DNA from: Brevibacillus sp042683565
Lineage (GTDB): Bacteria; Bacillota; Bacilli; Brevibacillales; Brevibacillaceae
Length of the DNA: 64,000 nucleotides
Direction of reading: 5' to 3'
Assembly (NCBI RefSeq): GCF_042683565.1
Contig: NZ_JBHUJW010000001.1
Span: 1 to 64,000, forward strand
The position numbers and the translations under genes are program-made. Below, piece after piece: positions 25,600 through 35,373 of the stretch (position 1 is the stretch's first letter; every line of letters starts with the position of its first letter). The notes below the pieces were generated by a model, which searched no databases, was not told the DNA's origin, and saw only the letters and a program-made list of their open reading frames with translations.

Positions 25600-26352
25600 C
25601 TAATATTCCACTGTGATAATTGGTGTTCCTACGGTGATCCACGTTCCTGACGAATCGCTGTCACGATGGGTCGCCACCTGTAGATTCATCTTTTGCCCGT
25701 TTAACGCAATGAACGGTTCCCACATGCGGGTGTACCCGGAAATGCTGACAACCGTTTCATCCTGCAAACGTTCAAGTTCTGACGCCTGGAGGGACTGGAA
25801 AATCGACAAAATCTTCCCCTCCTGTTGGTCAACACTCATCTTATCATTGTACATTCCGCGAATACAAGTGCTAATTTGCGGAATAAAGTCGGCTTTTTTC
25901 AGGGCATTCGCGAACGATTTCTGCATGTTTTCCATATATAGTAGCGATTGAGGGCCCCCCGTCAGCTCCAGTACCAAATATGAGTCGAAAGAACCATTTT
26001 TGGAAACGCCTGACACCCCGAAGCTTACACGAACGCCCTCTTGCACGATTTCGGTCTCATAAGCAATCAGTTGATGCTTCCGCGAAATTTCGACATGGGA
26101 AAATGGAATCTCCAGTTGCCCGGCCCAACGTTCTGCCAACTCTTTGACTTTCTCCGTGCTGTCCACCATTCCCATGGAGGCACGTGCACGCACCTGAATG
26201 GTTTTTGCCGTAGCCCCTGAATCCTCCAAAACACGCAACAGCTGCGCGGCGACCGGCTTTTCTCCCGTCGCTTCTGCAGGCATCCGCCAGATGGCGCCCA
26301 TGATCATGACAAGTGCCACAGCCAGCGCGACTGTCCCGGACCATTTCCCCAT
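25600..26352 (-). CDS. ywmB: YwmB family protein
   Basis: 250 aa, ATG with GAGAGGG upstream. An N-terminal signal peptide or anchor (about 1-28) suggests export. Members are sometimes named 'TATA-box binding' because of a fold resemblance; the function is unknown. The family is found between ywzB and murA in many bacilli, as here. It has no recognisable catalytic motif. Confidence 0.8.
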   Translation of the reverse strand: MGKWSGTVALAVALVMIMGAIWRMPAEATGEKPVAAQLLRVLEDSGATAKTIQVRARASMGMVDSTEKVKELAERWAGQLEIPFSHVEISRKHQLIAYETEIVQEGVRVSFGVSGVSKNGSFDSYLVLELTGGPQSLLYMENMQKSFANALKKADFIPQISTCIRGMYNDKMSVDQQEGKILSIFQSLQASELERLQDETVVSISGYTRMWEPFIALNGQKMNLQVATHRDSDSSGTWITVGTPIITVEY

Positions 26353-26449
26353 GTTATCCCTCTCCCCGTTACATGCAACTCTTTGTACTTCTCATTTTGC
26401 ACATGAAACTGGGTGGATATACCAGCGGTTCCCGTGGAAGTTTGGACGG

Positions 26450-26680
26450 TCAGGAGAACATGTTGCCGAATGCGAGCGACCAGCCCAAATAATCGAGAAA
26501 GAAGCGGGAAATTTCGTACCCGATCACGATGGACAACAGGATTTGCAGCAGCTTCGCCTGTGCTCCGTTCGGGTGTTTCAGTATCTTTTCAAAGCTCAGC
26601 GACTGCAGTGACCACCAGCTAAGACCGATGGATACAATCGTCAAAATAATGCTCAGAAAGCCGTACACTTCTTGCGGCAT
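26450..26680 (-). CDS. ywzB: DUF1146 membrane protein YwzB
   Basis: 76 aa from the ATG at 26680, which has AGGAGG eight nt upstream (an in-frame ATG at 26686 is too close to it). Two hydrophobic segments (about 5-24 and 43-66) with a short basic loop between, fitting a small membrane protein of the DUF1146 family. The function is unknown. It lies between the respiratory operons and murA, as in B. subtilis. Confidence 0.8.
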   Translation of the reverse strand: MPQEVYGFLSIILTIVSIGLSWWSLQSLSFEKILKHPNGAQAKLLQILLSIVIGYEISRFFLDYLGWSLAFGNMFS

Positions 26681-26792
26681 TCTCATTTCCTCCTCTGCTC
26701 TCTAAAAACTTGCGCAACTGATGCGGGCAGCAGAAAACCGGCTGCGCCAAGTCTTGGCAAAACGTTGGTTGACTTGCCTCCCTGCATGAAAA

Positions 26793-26821
26793 AGGGACAG
26801 CCTCGTGACAAGGCTATCCCT
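26793..26821 (-). terminator. Terminator of the nuo operon
   Basis: 11-bp stem (26793-26803 with 26811-26821, one G-U pair), a 7-nt loop, and TTTTT on the minus strand. It lies 35 bp after the nuoN stop. Confidence 0.9.
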
Positions 26822-26855
26822 CTATTGTACATGAAGCGCTATCCGGTTACGAGGT

Positions 26856-28382
26856 TCACTGCAAAGTCGGCGGCAGCATGTTTCCGAAATCGAACGACGG
26901 ATTGAAATGCGCCTGGACGTAATCTGTCACCAGTCCGGGGAACGCGCCGAAGAACACGGTCGCCACAGCCATGACGAGCACGAAAGCCCAGATCCCTTTC
27001 GGCACATACAACGGCGCCTCGCTCGCCCCCGGGCGCATGTACATCTGCCGGATGATCCCGAAGTAATAGTAGTACGACACGACGCTGGTGATGATCATGA
27101 TGGCGGAGAGCCAGTAGTTTTCCCGCGCCAGCGAGCTCATGAACAGATAAAATTTCCCGAAAAACCCTGCCGTGACCGGAATTCCCGCCAGAGATAGCAG
27201 GAAGATGCTCATGGCGACAGCCAGGATCGGCGAGCGGTGATACAGCCCGGCGAAGCCTTTCAGGTCTTCGGTTCCTTGCTCGCGGGAGACGACCATAATT
27301 ACAGCGAACGCACCAAAGCTGACGAGCAAATACCCGAACAGGTAGAAGATGACTTCGCTGAAAAAGAGCGTGGTCGGCGGCACAAACGGAACGAGCAGAT
27401 AGCCGGCCTGGGCAATCCCCGAGTAGGCCATCATGCGCTTGACGTTCGTCTGCCTGAGAGCCATAGTGTTCCCGATAATCATCGACGCCGCCGAGATGAC
27501 GGCGAGGTACAGGCTTCCCTGTTCAAAGAAGAAGCGGCTGGCTCCGTCTGTCACCTGGAAGAAGGCGATCAGCAGGAGGCGGAACAGCATCGCGAACCCC
27601 GCCGCCTTGGACACTACCGCGAGAAAGGCGGTGACAGGCGTTGGCGCTCCCTGGTACACATCCGGCGCCCACATATGGTTCGGGGCTGCCGAGATTTTGA
27701 AAGCGAGACCGACGGCCAGGAAAACAAAGGCCATGTAAATGAGAAACGGATAGCCCGCCATGCCGGCTTCAGCCAGGCGCGTCGAAATCTCGTAGACATT
27801 TGTCGTTCCCGTCAAACCGTACACGTAGGACATCCCGAACAGCGTGATGGCAGTCGCAATACCGCCGGAGACGACGTACTTGAACGCCGACTCGTTGGAA
27901 TGAAGCGACTTTTTCCGCAATCCGACCAACACGTAGGAAGAGAGAGACAACAGCTCCAGCCCGACAAACAGCGTGATCAGGTCTGCGGAGGAGGCCATGA
28001 CCATCGCGCCCAAAAGCCCCGTCAGCAGCAGGTAGTAATATTCGCCCGTATGCTCCACTTCCTGCTGCTTCAAATACGACAGCGACATCAGCAGAGCAAA
28101 GGCCGTCCCTGCCAGAAACAGCAGCTTGAATGCATTGCCGTAGTTGTCGATGCGAATCATGTCTGCCATGTAGCTGTACGGCTTGTCGAGTGTGCCCACG
28201 TTCACGAAGACGAACACGGCTGCGAGCACGACACCGACGAGAGACAGCCAGCCGATCACCTGCTTGCCGAGTCTTTTCCCCGCGAACAGGTCCAGCAGCG
28301 ACAGCACGGTAGCAAAGCCTAGAATGATAAACTCGGGCAGAAGGTAGCTCCAGTTATACGAGAATATATCTTTAACGTCCAT
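26856..28382 (-). CDS. nuoN: NADH-quinone oxidoreductase subunit N
   Basis: 508 aa membrane subunit of complex I, last gene of the operon. It is one of three antiporter-like proton-pumping subunits (L, M, N). About 14 hydrophobic helices are visible. The conserved antiporter elements are present, with a Glu in the FVGLELLSLSSYVLVG segment (about 144-159) and a Lys in the KISAAPNHMWAPDVYQGAPT segment (about 229-248). ATG start, 3 bp after nuoM. Length is usual. Confidence 0.95.
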   Translation of the reverse strand: MDVKDIFSYNWSYLLPEFIILGFATVLSLLDLFAGKRLGKQVIGWLSLVGVVLAAVFVFVNVGTLDKPYSYMADMIRIDNYGNAFKLLFLAGTAFALLMSLSYLKQQEVEHTGEYYYLLLTGLLGAMVMASSADLITLFVGLELLSLSSYVLVGLRKKSLHSNESAFKYVVSGGIATAITLFGMSYVYGLTGTTNVYEISTRLAEAGMAGYPFLIYMAFVFLAVGLAFKISAAPNHMWAPDVYQGAPTPVTAFLAVVSKAAGFAMLFRLLLIAFFQVTDGASRFFFEQGSLYLAVISAASMIIGNTMALRQTNVKRMMAYSGIAQAGYLLVPFVPPTTLFFSEVIFYLFGYLLVSFGAFAVIMVVSREQGTEDLKGFAGLYHRSPILAVAMSIFLLSLAGIPVTAGFFGKFYLFMSSLARENYWLSAIMIITSVVSYYYYFGIIRQMYMRPGASEAPLYVPKGIWAFVLVMAVATVFFGAFPGLVTDYVQAHFNPSFDFGNMLPPTLQ

Positions 28383-28385
28383 GGA

Positions 28386-29927
28386 TTACCCTCCTATTCC
28401 CGTGACAATGGGTACGATCGTTTTCAGAGCTTGCTGCATCGGGATTCCCAAGAGAGCCGGATACACCCCGATGAGAATGATGCAGCCCAGCAAAACCACC
28501 ATCGGGATGACTTCCATCGGCTGCGCGTCCGCCAGTCCGATAAACCGCTCCGGCATCTTGCCAAAGGTCGTGCGCAGGATGGCCCGCAGCAGGTAGACCG
28601 CCGTCAGCACGATGCCGAGCGCACCGACCGCCGCGAGCACCGGCATCCGTCCGAACAGGCCAAGGAAGGCGAAAAACTCGCTGATAAACCCGGACATGCC
28701 CGGCAACCCGAGGGAAGCCATCGCCCCCGCCAGCAGGATTCCGCCGGCAAACGGCATCGCTTTGGCCAAACCGCCCAGGTCGTCGATCATCGAGGTCTGC
28801 GTCCGGTCCCAAATCACGCCGATCAGGAAGAACAGCAGCGCCGAAATGAAGCCGTGGGACACGACCTGGAACATCGCCCCTTGAAAGCCGATTGTGTTCA
28901 TCGAGGCAAACCCGAGCAGCACGATTCCCATGTGGCTGATACTGGAATAGGCCAGCACCATTTTCAGATCCTTCTGGACAAAGGCCAGCACCGCGCCATA
29001 CAAGACGTTGATGATCCCGAGCACGGCGAACCAGGTGGAAAACTGGTAGGCCTCATCCGGAAAGAAGCCGATCCCCATTCGCAACAGCCCGTACGCCCCC
29101 ATTTTCAGCAAGATCCCCGAGTGGATCATGACGATGGACGGGGGAGCCTGTACGTGCACTTTCAACATCCACGTATGGAACGGAAAGACAGGCAGCTTGA
29201 TGGCAAAAGCGATGAACAGCGCCATGAACAGTCCGTAGCGGAACGCCGGTGTCAGTGCTGCCGCTGCCGGATTCTCCGGCGTGGACAACATCGTCACGAT
29301 CTGGTCGATATTCATCGTGCGCGTCATGACAAAGAGGACGATGAAGGCGAGCAGCATAATCCCGGAGCCGATCCCGTTGTACAGCAGGAATTTGTTCGCG
29401 GCATGCTCCCTCTCGCCGTAGCCCCAGATGCCGATGAGGAAAAACGTCGGCACCAGCGTCATTTCAAAGAAAATGAAGAACAGGAACAGGTTGTTGGAAG
29501 CAAACACACCCAGCATCCCGATGAGCAGGATATGGAACAGGATGAAAAATTCCTTCAACCTCTTTTTGACCTGCCAGGACGCTACCGCTGCCAGCGTCGC
29601 GATGATCGACGTCAGCAGGACGAGCGGCATCGAAATCCCGTCTACCCCCAGATCGTAGCCGATGTCAAAGGTAAACATCGCGCCGGACTGGGACATCCCG
29701 ATCGGAATGGAGATCCAGTCATGTTTTTCCACGAACTGCAGATTCGCCGATTCGTTGTTAAACGAGCCGTACATCCACAGAGACAAAATCAGCGGCAGCA
29801 GCGTTCCGTAAATGCCGATCTGCTTGATTGCCCCGCCCTGATGATTCGGCACAAAAGCGAGGATGACGATGGCCAGCAGCGGTGAAAACACCAATGCCGT
29901 CAAGAGAATATTAGCGACCGAATCCAA
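28386..29927 (-). CDS. nuoM: NADH-quinone oxidoreductase subunit M
   Basis: 513 aa from the TTG at 29927, six nt after AAGGAGGTG; an in-frame GTG at 29936 lies inside that site. Antiporter-like proton channel subunit of complex I. Essential residues of the family can be seen in the FFEMTLVPTFFLIGIWG segment (about 148-164; Glu) and the KLPVFPFHTWMLKVHVQAP segment (about 227-245; Lys). The start overlaps the end of nuoL by 17 bp, typical of coupled translation. Confidence 0.95.
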   Translation of the reverse strand: MDSVANILLTALVFSPLLAIVILAFVPNHQGGAIKQIGIYGTLLPLILSLWMYGSFNNESANLQFVEKHDWISIPIGMSQSGAMFTFDIGYDLGVDGISMPLVLLTSIIATLAAVASWQVKKRLKEFFILFHILLIGMLGVFASNNLFLFFIFFEMTLVPTFFLIGIWGYGEREHAANKFLLYNGIGSGIMLLAFIVLFVMTRTMNIDQIVTMLSTPENPAAAALTPAFRYGLFMALFIAFAIKLPVFPFHTWMLKVHVQAPPSIVMIHSGILLKMGAYGLLRMGIGFFPDEAYQFSTWFAVLGIINVLYGAVLAFVQKDLKMVLAYSSISHMGIVLLGFASMNTIGFQGAMFQVVSHGFISALLFFLIGVIWDRTQTSMIDDLGGLAKAMPFAGGILLAGAMASLGLPGMSGFISEFFAFLGLFGRMPVLAAVGALGIVLTAVYLLRAILRTTFGKMPERFIGLADAQPMEVIPMVVLLGCIILIGVYPALLGIPMQQALKTIVPIVTGIGG

Positions 29928-31839
29928 AGAGCCCACCTCCTTGCGCCGTCAAGCTGATGGCGACGATCAAGAGCAGCAATCCAAACAGCACCATAGCCCC
30001 GTACGACTGGATCTGTCCGCTCTGCACCCGCGCATGCAGGGAGCCGATCCCCCGCGTAATTTTTGCGGTCAGTCCCACCAAGCCGTCCACGATGTACCTG
30101 TCGAAAACACCGAGGACGATGCCCAGCCATCTGAGCGGCCGGACGAACACGTAATGATACAGCTCATCGACGTAATACTTCCGGTACGACAGCCTGTAGA
30201 GCCACGGCAGCGTCTCCGGAATGGCATCGGCCGAAACCGATTTTTTTCCGTACATCAAATAGGCAAGCACGATTCCCAGGATGGAGACGACCAATGCCAG
30301 CACCTGCAGCCAGGCCGCCGTATGTTCGCTTCCCTCTCCGAACTGGGTGGCGATCGAATTGCCTGTGTTTGAATCCAGCAGCCATTGTGACAGCAACGGC
30401 GCGTACGGCGTATTGACGAAGCCGGCGACGATCGCCAGCACAGCCAGCACCAGGAGCGGACCCGTCATGACGGCCGGAGACTCATGCGGCTCGTGTCCGC
30501 CATGGCTGCGCGACTCTCCGGTAAACGTCAGGAAGTACAGACGGAACATGTAAAATGCGGTAAAGAATGCAGCGACGAGCGCGATTACCAGCAGGTCGTA
30601 GCGGTGCGCCCCGTAGACGGCTCCCAGGATCGCCTCTTTTGACCAGAATCCGGAAAACGGGAAGATCCCGGCGATCGCCAGACAACCGATGAGAAACGTG
30701 AGCGCGGTAATCGGCATCTTTTTCCACAATCCGCCCATCTCAAAGACATCCTGCGTATGTACCGCATGAATGACGCTGCCTGCTCCCAGGAAGAGCAGCG
30801 CTTTGAAAAAGGCGTGTGTCATCAGGTGAAAGGAGCCTGCCACATACCCCGCCGCTCCGGCGACACCCAGCGCCATCATCATGTAGCCGAGCTGGCTGAC
30901 CGTCGAATAGGCGAGCACCCGCTTGATGTCCCGCTGCGTCAGGCCAATCGAAGCCGCGAAGATAGCCGTAAACCCGCCCACGTAAGCCACGACAGTCAAT
31001 GCGGTCTCCGAGGCGATAAACAGCGGATAGGTCGCGGCCACCAGATACACCCCGGCCGCTACCATCGTCGCAGCGTGGATGAGCGCCGATACAGGGGTGG
31101 GACCTTCCATCGCGTCAGGCAGCCAGGTGTGCAGCGGGAATTGGCCCGACTTACCAACTGCTCCCACGAAAATGAGCACCGCTGCTGTCGTCACCATCCA
31201 CGGCTCCAGCCTGCCCAGTCCGACACTCTCGAAAATTTGCTCGTAGTCGAAACTGCCGGTCCACCAAAACAGCAGACAGATCCCGATGAACAGGCCGAAA
31301 TCGCCTACGCGCGTCACGATAAACGCCTTTTTGGCTGCCGCCTTTGCTTCCGGCTTGAAGAAGTAGTAGCCCACAAGCAGGAAGGAGCAAACCCCGACCA
31401 GCTCCCAGAAAATGTACACCTGCAGCAGGTTCGGCGAGATCACCAGCCCCAGCATGGAGAAAGTGAACAGCGCAAGGTACTGATAAAACACCGGAAAACG
31501 CTCGTCGCCATGCATGTAGCCTCTGGAGTAGATTTGAACCAGCAGGCTGACGAGGGTCACGATCACCAGCATCATGGCATTGAGCTGGTTTACTTCAAAG
31601 CCCATATTGATCACGATGTCTCCGACCTGGAGCCAATCGACGACAAACTTGTAATCGACCGCTCCCCCGTGGAATCTCTCCCAGAAGGCGAGAGCGGCGA
31701 TCACGAACGAAACTGCCGTCAGCAAGATGCCGACGAAAGAAGCTCCTTCTTTCAACTGGCGACCAAACGAAACGATCACGATGAAAGCAAGAAGCGGAAA
31801 CAGAGGGATGAGCCAGGCATAGTGCAGTAACGTATCCAT
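29911..31839 (-). CDS. nuoL: NADH-quinone oxidoreductase subunit L
   Basis: 642 aa, ATG with AAAGGAGG upstream. Largest antiporter-like subunit of complex I; its long lateral helix couples the pump modules. Motifs: FWELVGVCSFLLVGYYF (about 147-163, Glu) and GKSGQFPLHTWLPDAMEGPTP (about 225-245, Lys). The C-terminal part beyond about residue 500 has the long amphipathic segment and a final membrane helix. The stop overlaps nuoM. Confidence 0.96.
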   Translation of the reverse strand: MDTLLHYAWLIPLFPLLAFIVIVSFGRQLKEGASFVGILLTAVSFVIAALAFWERFHGGAVDYKFVVDWLQVGDIVINMGFEVNQLNAMMLVIVTLVSLLVQIYSRGYMHGDERFPVFYQYLALFTFSMLGLVISPNLLQVYIFWELVGVCSFLLVGYYFFKPEAKAAAKKAFIVTRVGDFGLFIGICLLFWWTGSFDYEQIFESVGLGRLEPWMVTTAAVLIFVGAVGKSGQFPLHTWLPDAMEGPTPVSALIHAATMVAAGVYLVAATYPLFIASETALTVVAYVGGFTAIFAASIGLTQRDIKRVLAYSTVSQLGYMMMALGVAGAAGYVAGSFHLMTHAFFKALLFLGAGSVIHAVHTQDVFEMGGLWKKMPITALTFLIGCLAIAGIFPFSGFWSKEAILGAVYGAHRYDLLVIALVAAFFTAFYMFRLYFLTFTGESRSHGGHEPHESPAVMTGPLLVLAVLAIVAGFVNTPYAPLLSQWLLDSNTGNSIATQFGEGSEHTAAWLQVLALVVSILGIVLAYLMYGKKSVSADAIPETLPWLYRLSYRKYYVDELYHYVFVRPLRWLGIVLGVFDRYIVDGLVGLTAKITRGIGSLHARVQSGQIQSYGAMVLFGLLLLIVAISLTAQGGGLFGFGR

Positions 31840-31866
31840 CTTTGTCCTCCTTTTCGGGTTTCCACC

Positions 31867-32178
31867 TTATCGTTTCATTTGATCCATTTCGTCCACGTTG
31901 ACGGTCGCCTTGTTGCGGTACAGCGCGATCAAAATCGCCAATCCCAGCGCTACTTCAGCCGCCGCGACAGTCATGGAGAACAGCGTGAAAATTTGCCCGG
32001 TTACGGCAGGATGCAGCCCGTATTTGGAAAATGCGACCAGGTTGATATTGACCGCATTCAGCATCAGCTCGATCGACAGCAACACGACCACAGCGTTTCG
32101 CTTGGTCAGCGCCCCGTACAACCCGACACAGAAGAGAATCAATGCGACCAGCAGATAGGAGGTAATGCTTACTGTCAT
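31867..32178 (-). CDS. nuoK: NADH-quinone oxidoreductase subunit K
   Basis: 103 aa, three membrane helices, ATG with GGAGGGGG upstream. Complex I subunit close to the quinone-to-pump link. The conserved Glu residues of helices 2 and 3 are present (LLSIELMLNAVNINL at about 33-47; AAAEVALGLAI at about 72-82). The start codon overlaps the nuoJ stop by one base. Confidence 0.95.
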   Translation of the reverse strand: MTVSITSYLLVALILFCVGLYGALTKRNAVVVLLSIELMLNAVNINLVAFSKYGLHPAVTGQIFTLFSMTVAAAEVALGLAILIALYRNKATVNVDEMDQMKR

Positions 32179-32684
32179 TACTTATCCCCCTCCTTTTTCG
32201 CCATGATGATCGCCCCGACCAAGGCGACCAGGAGCAGTACAGATACCAGCTCGAACGGAATGACGTACTTCGTGAATACTTCCAGCCCGATTTCCTGTGC
32301 ATTGCTTGCGGTTGTCGGCGCTGGCGGCAACGGTGCCGGCCACTGCGTCCGCTGAATCCCCCAGAACAGCAGGGCAAAAACGAGGACGATGAACAGGAAG
32401 ATGAACCGGTTCTTCCACTTGCGTCCCGTTCCCTCGTCTAAGGCATCGTGCTTGGTCAGCATGATTCCGAACAGCATCAGGATGGAAATGGCACCGGAGT
32501 AGACGAGCACCTGCGCGACGCCGACGAAATCGGCTCCAAGGAGCACGAACAGACCGGCGATGCTGATAAACGTAATACCGAGCGATATCACCATGTGCAC
32601 AACGCGGGTAAAGCTGATCATAAAGACGGCGCCGCCAATCGTCAGCAGAGAAAGGATAAAAAAGGCTGCAAATTCGCCTGTCAT
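32178..32684 (-). CDS. nuoJ: NADH-quinone oxidoreductase subunit J
   Basis: 168 aa with five hydrophobic segments, ATG with GGAGGAG upstream. Complex I membrane subunit; its helix 3 region (VAQVLVYSGAISILMLFGIML at about 56-76) contains the conserved Tyr and the pi-bulge segment that changes shape during coupling. It is 2 bp after nuoI. The soluble tail is short, as in other bacilli. Confidence 0.93.
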   Translation of the reverse strand: MTGEFAAFFILSLLTIGGAVFMISFTRVVHMVISLGITFISIAGLFVLLGADFVGVAQVLVYSGAISILMLFGIMLTKHDALDEGTGRKWKNRFIFLFIVLVFALLFWGIQRTQWPAPLPPAPTTASNAQEIGLEVFTKYVIPFELVSVLLLVALVGAIIMAKKEGDK

Positions 32685-32686
32685 CG

Positions 32687-33100
32687 CTAATTCTCCTCCC
32701 TGACGTTCGTATTGTTGTCATCCAGCCACTTCAAGTTCTTGTACAGCTCATCTCTGCTGTACACCGCCAGCTCGAAGTTACCCGTCATCACGATTGCTTC
32801 TGTCGGGCACACCTCCGTGCACAGGTCACAGAGAATACAGAGCTCGAAGTTGATGTCGTACGTGTCGATAATCTTTCCTTTTTTGTCCGGGTCCGGATGA
32901 GGTCTGCCTGTCAGCTGAATGCATTCTGTCGGACATATGCGTGCGCACTGGTTGCAGACGATGCACTTCTCCGGGGAAAAGTGCTGGATGCCGCGAAAAC
33001 GAGGCGGCATGGGAAACGGAACATCCGGGTAAAAGTGCGTGATTTTTTTCTCGGTCAGCTTTTTAAAGGTGTATCCCAAGCCTTTGGCCAATCCTAGCAT
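32687..33100 (-). CDS. nuoI: NADH-quinone oxidoreductase subunit I (8Fe ferredoxin-like)
   Basis: 137 aa. ATG at 33100 with GGAGGGG upstream; the upstream frame has no binding site. It carries two [4Fe-4S] clusters (N6a, N6b) that pass electrons to NuoB. Cys ligands: 46, 49, 52, 98 and 88, 91, 94, 56. The N-terminal amphipathic helix should sit on the membrane. A 114-bp gap, unusually long for this operon, separates it from nuoH upstream. Confidence 0.95.
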   Translation of the reverse strand: MLGLAKGLGYTFKKLTEKKITHFYPDVPFPMPPRFRGIQHFSPEKCIVCNQCARICPTECIQLTGRPHPDPDKKGKIIDTYDINFELCILCDLCTEVCPTEAIVMTGNFELAVYSRDELYKNLKWLDDNNTNVREEN

Positions 33101-33214
33101 GTGTGTCACCCCTCCGTTTTGAGAACTTCGCTGCGCCAACTCTTTGGCGAGCCTACGCAATGAAACTCGGAACGCGGCCAACTCATCCCGTGTCGTTTTC
33201 TCCCTGCATCCTGA
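33101..33214. other. Unusual gap between nuoH and nuoI
   Basis: 114 bp in an otherwise tightly packed operon. A small perfect hairpin (GCCAA/TTGGC) lies near 33137-33150 and the heptamer GAGTTGG occurs twice on the minus strand. No T-run is present. It may be an RNA processing or stabilising site. Confidence 0.35.
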
Positions 33215-34222
33215 TCAAAGCGTGCCGTTCTGATACGAGATGACGACAGCCGTGAGCAGGATGTTAAACAGCGCCACGGGCAACAGCACTTTCCAGGCGA
33301 ACGACATCAACTGGTCGACACGCATGCGCGGCATCGTGGCACGCAGCCAGAACTGAAAGAAGACATAGAGGGAAAACTTCAGGACAAACCAGACGATTCC
33401 CGGAATGAAGCCAAGAGCCGGATGAATCGGCAGCCAACCGCCGAGGAACAGAATGGTGATCAATGCCCCCATTCCGAACATGTATACGTACTCGGCGAGC
33501 ATGAACATGGCAAAGCGGAACCCGGAGTATTCGACGTGATAGCCCGCGACCAGCTCCGACTCTGCTTCCGGCAGGTCAAACGGCGTGCGGTTCAGCTCCG
33601 CCTGTGCGGCTACGAGAAAGACGACAAACCCGATAAATTGCGGAACGATATTCCAGACATCCCGCTGTGCCTCGACGATTTCCCGAAGATTCATACTGCC
33701 GGTCATTAGAACGATTCCCACTACGGACATGACCAGCGGCACTTCATAGCTGATCATCTGCGCAGCAGAGCGGAGACCTCCGATCAGCGAGTACTTGTTG
33801 TTCGATGCCCAGCCTGCTGTAATGACACCCAGGACCGTGATTCCGGAGAGTGCGATGTAGTACAAAAGCCCAATGCCCAAATCGGCAAACTGAATGCTTT
33901 CTGTAAACGGCATGACAGCCAGTACACCAAAAGCGGGCGCATAGGCCAAAACCGGGGCCAGCGTAAACAGGGCTTTGTCAGCATGCTCCGGTCGCGTGTC
34001 TTCCTTGAGCAAGAGCTTCGTCACGTCTGCGACCGTCTGCAAGAGCCCCAGCGGTCCGACGCGGTTCGGCCCGATCCGCAGCTGCATCCAACCGATCACT
34101 TTTCGCTCAAAGTAGATGGCGTAGGTAACAAATCCCAGCAATACTGCGAGCAATACGACTGCCGCCAGGATAAACCAGAAGGTGGTTCCCCATGAGGGTG
34201 CTTGCTGCAAGAGTGCGCTCAT
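33215..34222 (-). CDS. nuoH: NADH-quinone oxidoreductase subunit H
   Basis: 335 aa, eight or nine hydrophobic segments. Complex I membrane subunit that forms the quinone chamber with NuoB and NuoD. The family signature ELNRTPFDLPEAESELVAGY (about 209-228) and the ERKVIGWMQLRIGPNRVGPLG loop (about 34-54) are intact. The ATG overlaps the nuoD stop. Confidence 0.96.
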   Translation of the reverse strand: MSALLQQAPSWGTTFWFILAAVVLLAVLLGFVTYAIYFERKVIGWMQLRIGPNRVGPLGLLQTVADVTKLLLKEDTRPEHADKALFTLAPVLAYAPAFGVLAVMPFTESIQFADLGIGLLYYIALSGITVLGVITAGWASNNKYSLIGGLRSAAQMISYEVPLVMSVVGIVLMTGSMNLREIVEAQRDVWNIVPQFIGFVVFLVAAQAELNRTPFDLPEAESELVAGYHVEYSGFRFAMFMLAEYVYMFGMGALITILFLGGWLPIHPALGFIPGIVWFVLKFSLYVFFQFWLRATMPRMRVDQLMSFAWKVLLPVALFNILLTAVVISYQNGTL

Positions 34223-35370
34223 TAACAGTCAACCTCCCCGAGCACGATGTCGATACTGCCCAGAATGGCGATCATGTTGGCGAGATTTTCTCCCATGAGC
34301 AGCTTGGGCAGGATTTGCAAATTGGTAAACGAAGGACGTCTGAACTTCAGCCTCCATGGCTTATCCTTGCCCTGGCTGGCGATGTAGCAGCCGATTTCTC
34401 CCCGCGGGGATTCGATGCGCACATAGGTTTCACCTGCCGGCGGACGAATGACACGCGGGACTTTGCCGATGACTTCTCCCTCACTCGGGAATTGATCGAG
34501 CGCCTGCTCAAGAATGCGCAGCGACTGTTCGATCTCTGCCATGCGCAGCTGGTAGCGCGCCATGCAGTCTCCCTCTGTGGCTGTAGGGACGTCAAACTCG
34601 AAGCGGTCGTAGATGCAGTACGGTTCGTCCTTGCGCAAATCCCATTTGATCCCGGTCGAGCGAAGCATCACCCCGGAGAGCGAGTAATCCAGCGCCGTCT
34701 TCGCATCAAATTTTCCGATTCCTTTGATCCTGCTGATAAAAATTTCGTTGCCGCTCACGAGCTGATGGTAATTCGGCAGTTCCTTTTTCATGTATTGCAC
34801 GAACTCTTTGGCCTTCTCGATCCATCCGGGCGGGGCGTCCCATTTGACTCCGCCGATCCGCATGTAGTTGAAGGTCATCCGCGCTCCGCACAACTCGTTG
34901 AACAGGTCGAGAATCATTTCCCGATCACGGAAAGCGTAAAGAAACGGTCCCATCGCCCCGATGTCCAGGAGATAGGTGCCCCACCAGACCAGGTGGCTGG
35001 CGATCCGGTTCAGCTCCATCGCAATCAGCCGCAGGAACTGGGCACGTTCCGGAATTTCCAGCCCCATCATGGTCTCGACCGCGTGACAGAACACGTAGTT
35101 GTTCGTCATCGCCGACACGTAGTCCATCCGGTCGGTGTACGGAATAATTTGCGTGTAGTTCAGGTTCTCTGCCAGCTTCTCCGTGCCGCGATGCAGGTAG
35201 CCCATCACGGGAATCGCTTCGCGGATGGTCTCCCCGTCGATTTTGACGATCAGACGAAAAACGCCGTGTGTGCTGGGATGCTGGGGACCTACGTTCAGGA
35301 GCATCTCTTCCGTGCGAATGCCCGTGTCCGGTGAGGTCTCGATTTGAGTCGTGAGGATGTTCTGGTCCAT
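34222..35370 (-). CDS. nuoD: NADH-quinone oxidoreductase subunit D
   Basis: 382 aa soluble subunit of complex I, ATG with GAGGAGG upstream. It forms most of the quinone site. NVGPQHPSTHGVFRL (about 26-40) holds the conserved quinone-site His residues, and the NiFe-hydrogenase-like ancestry shows in the terminal ILGSIDIVLGEVDC-type region, though without nickel ligands. It is 3 bp after nuoC. Confidence 0.96.
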   Translation of the reverse strand: MDQNILTTQIETSPDTGIRTEEMLLNVGPQHPSTHGVFRLIVKIDGETIREAIPVMGYLHRGTEKLAENLNYTQIIPYTDRMDYVSAMTNNYVFCHAVETMMGLEIPERAQFLRLIAMELNRIASHLVWWGTYLLDIGAMGPFLYAFRDREMILDLFNELCGARMTFNYMRIGGVKWDAPPGWIEKAKEFVQYMKKELPNYHQLVSGNEIFISRIKGIGKFDAKTALDYSLSGVMLRSTGIKWDLRKDEPYCIYDRFEFDVPTATEGDCMARYQLRMAEIEQSLRILEQALDQFPSEGEVIGKVPRVIRPPAGETYVRIESPRGEIGCYIASQGKDKPWRLKFRRPSFTNLQILPKLLMGENLANMIAILGSIDIVLGEVDC

Positions 35371-35373
35371 GGG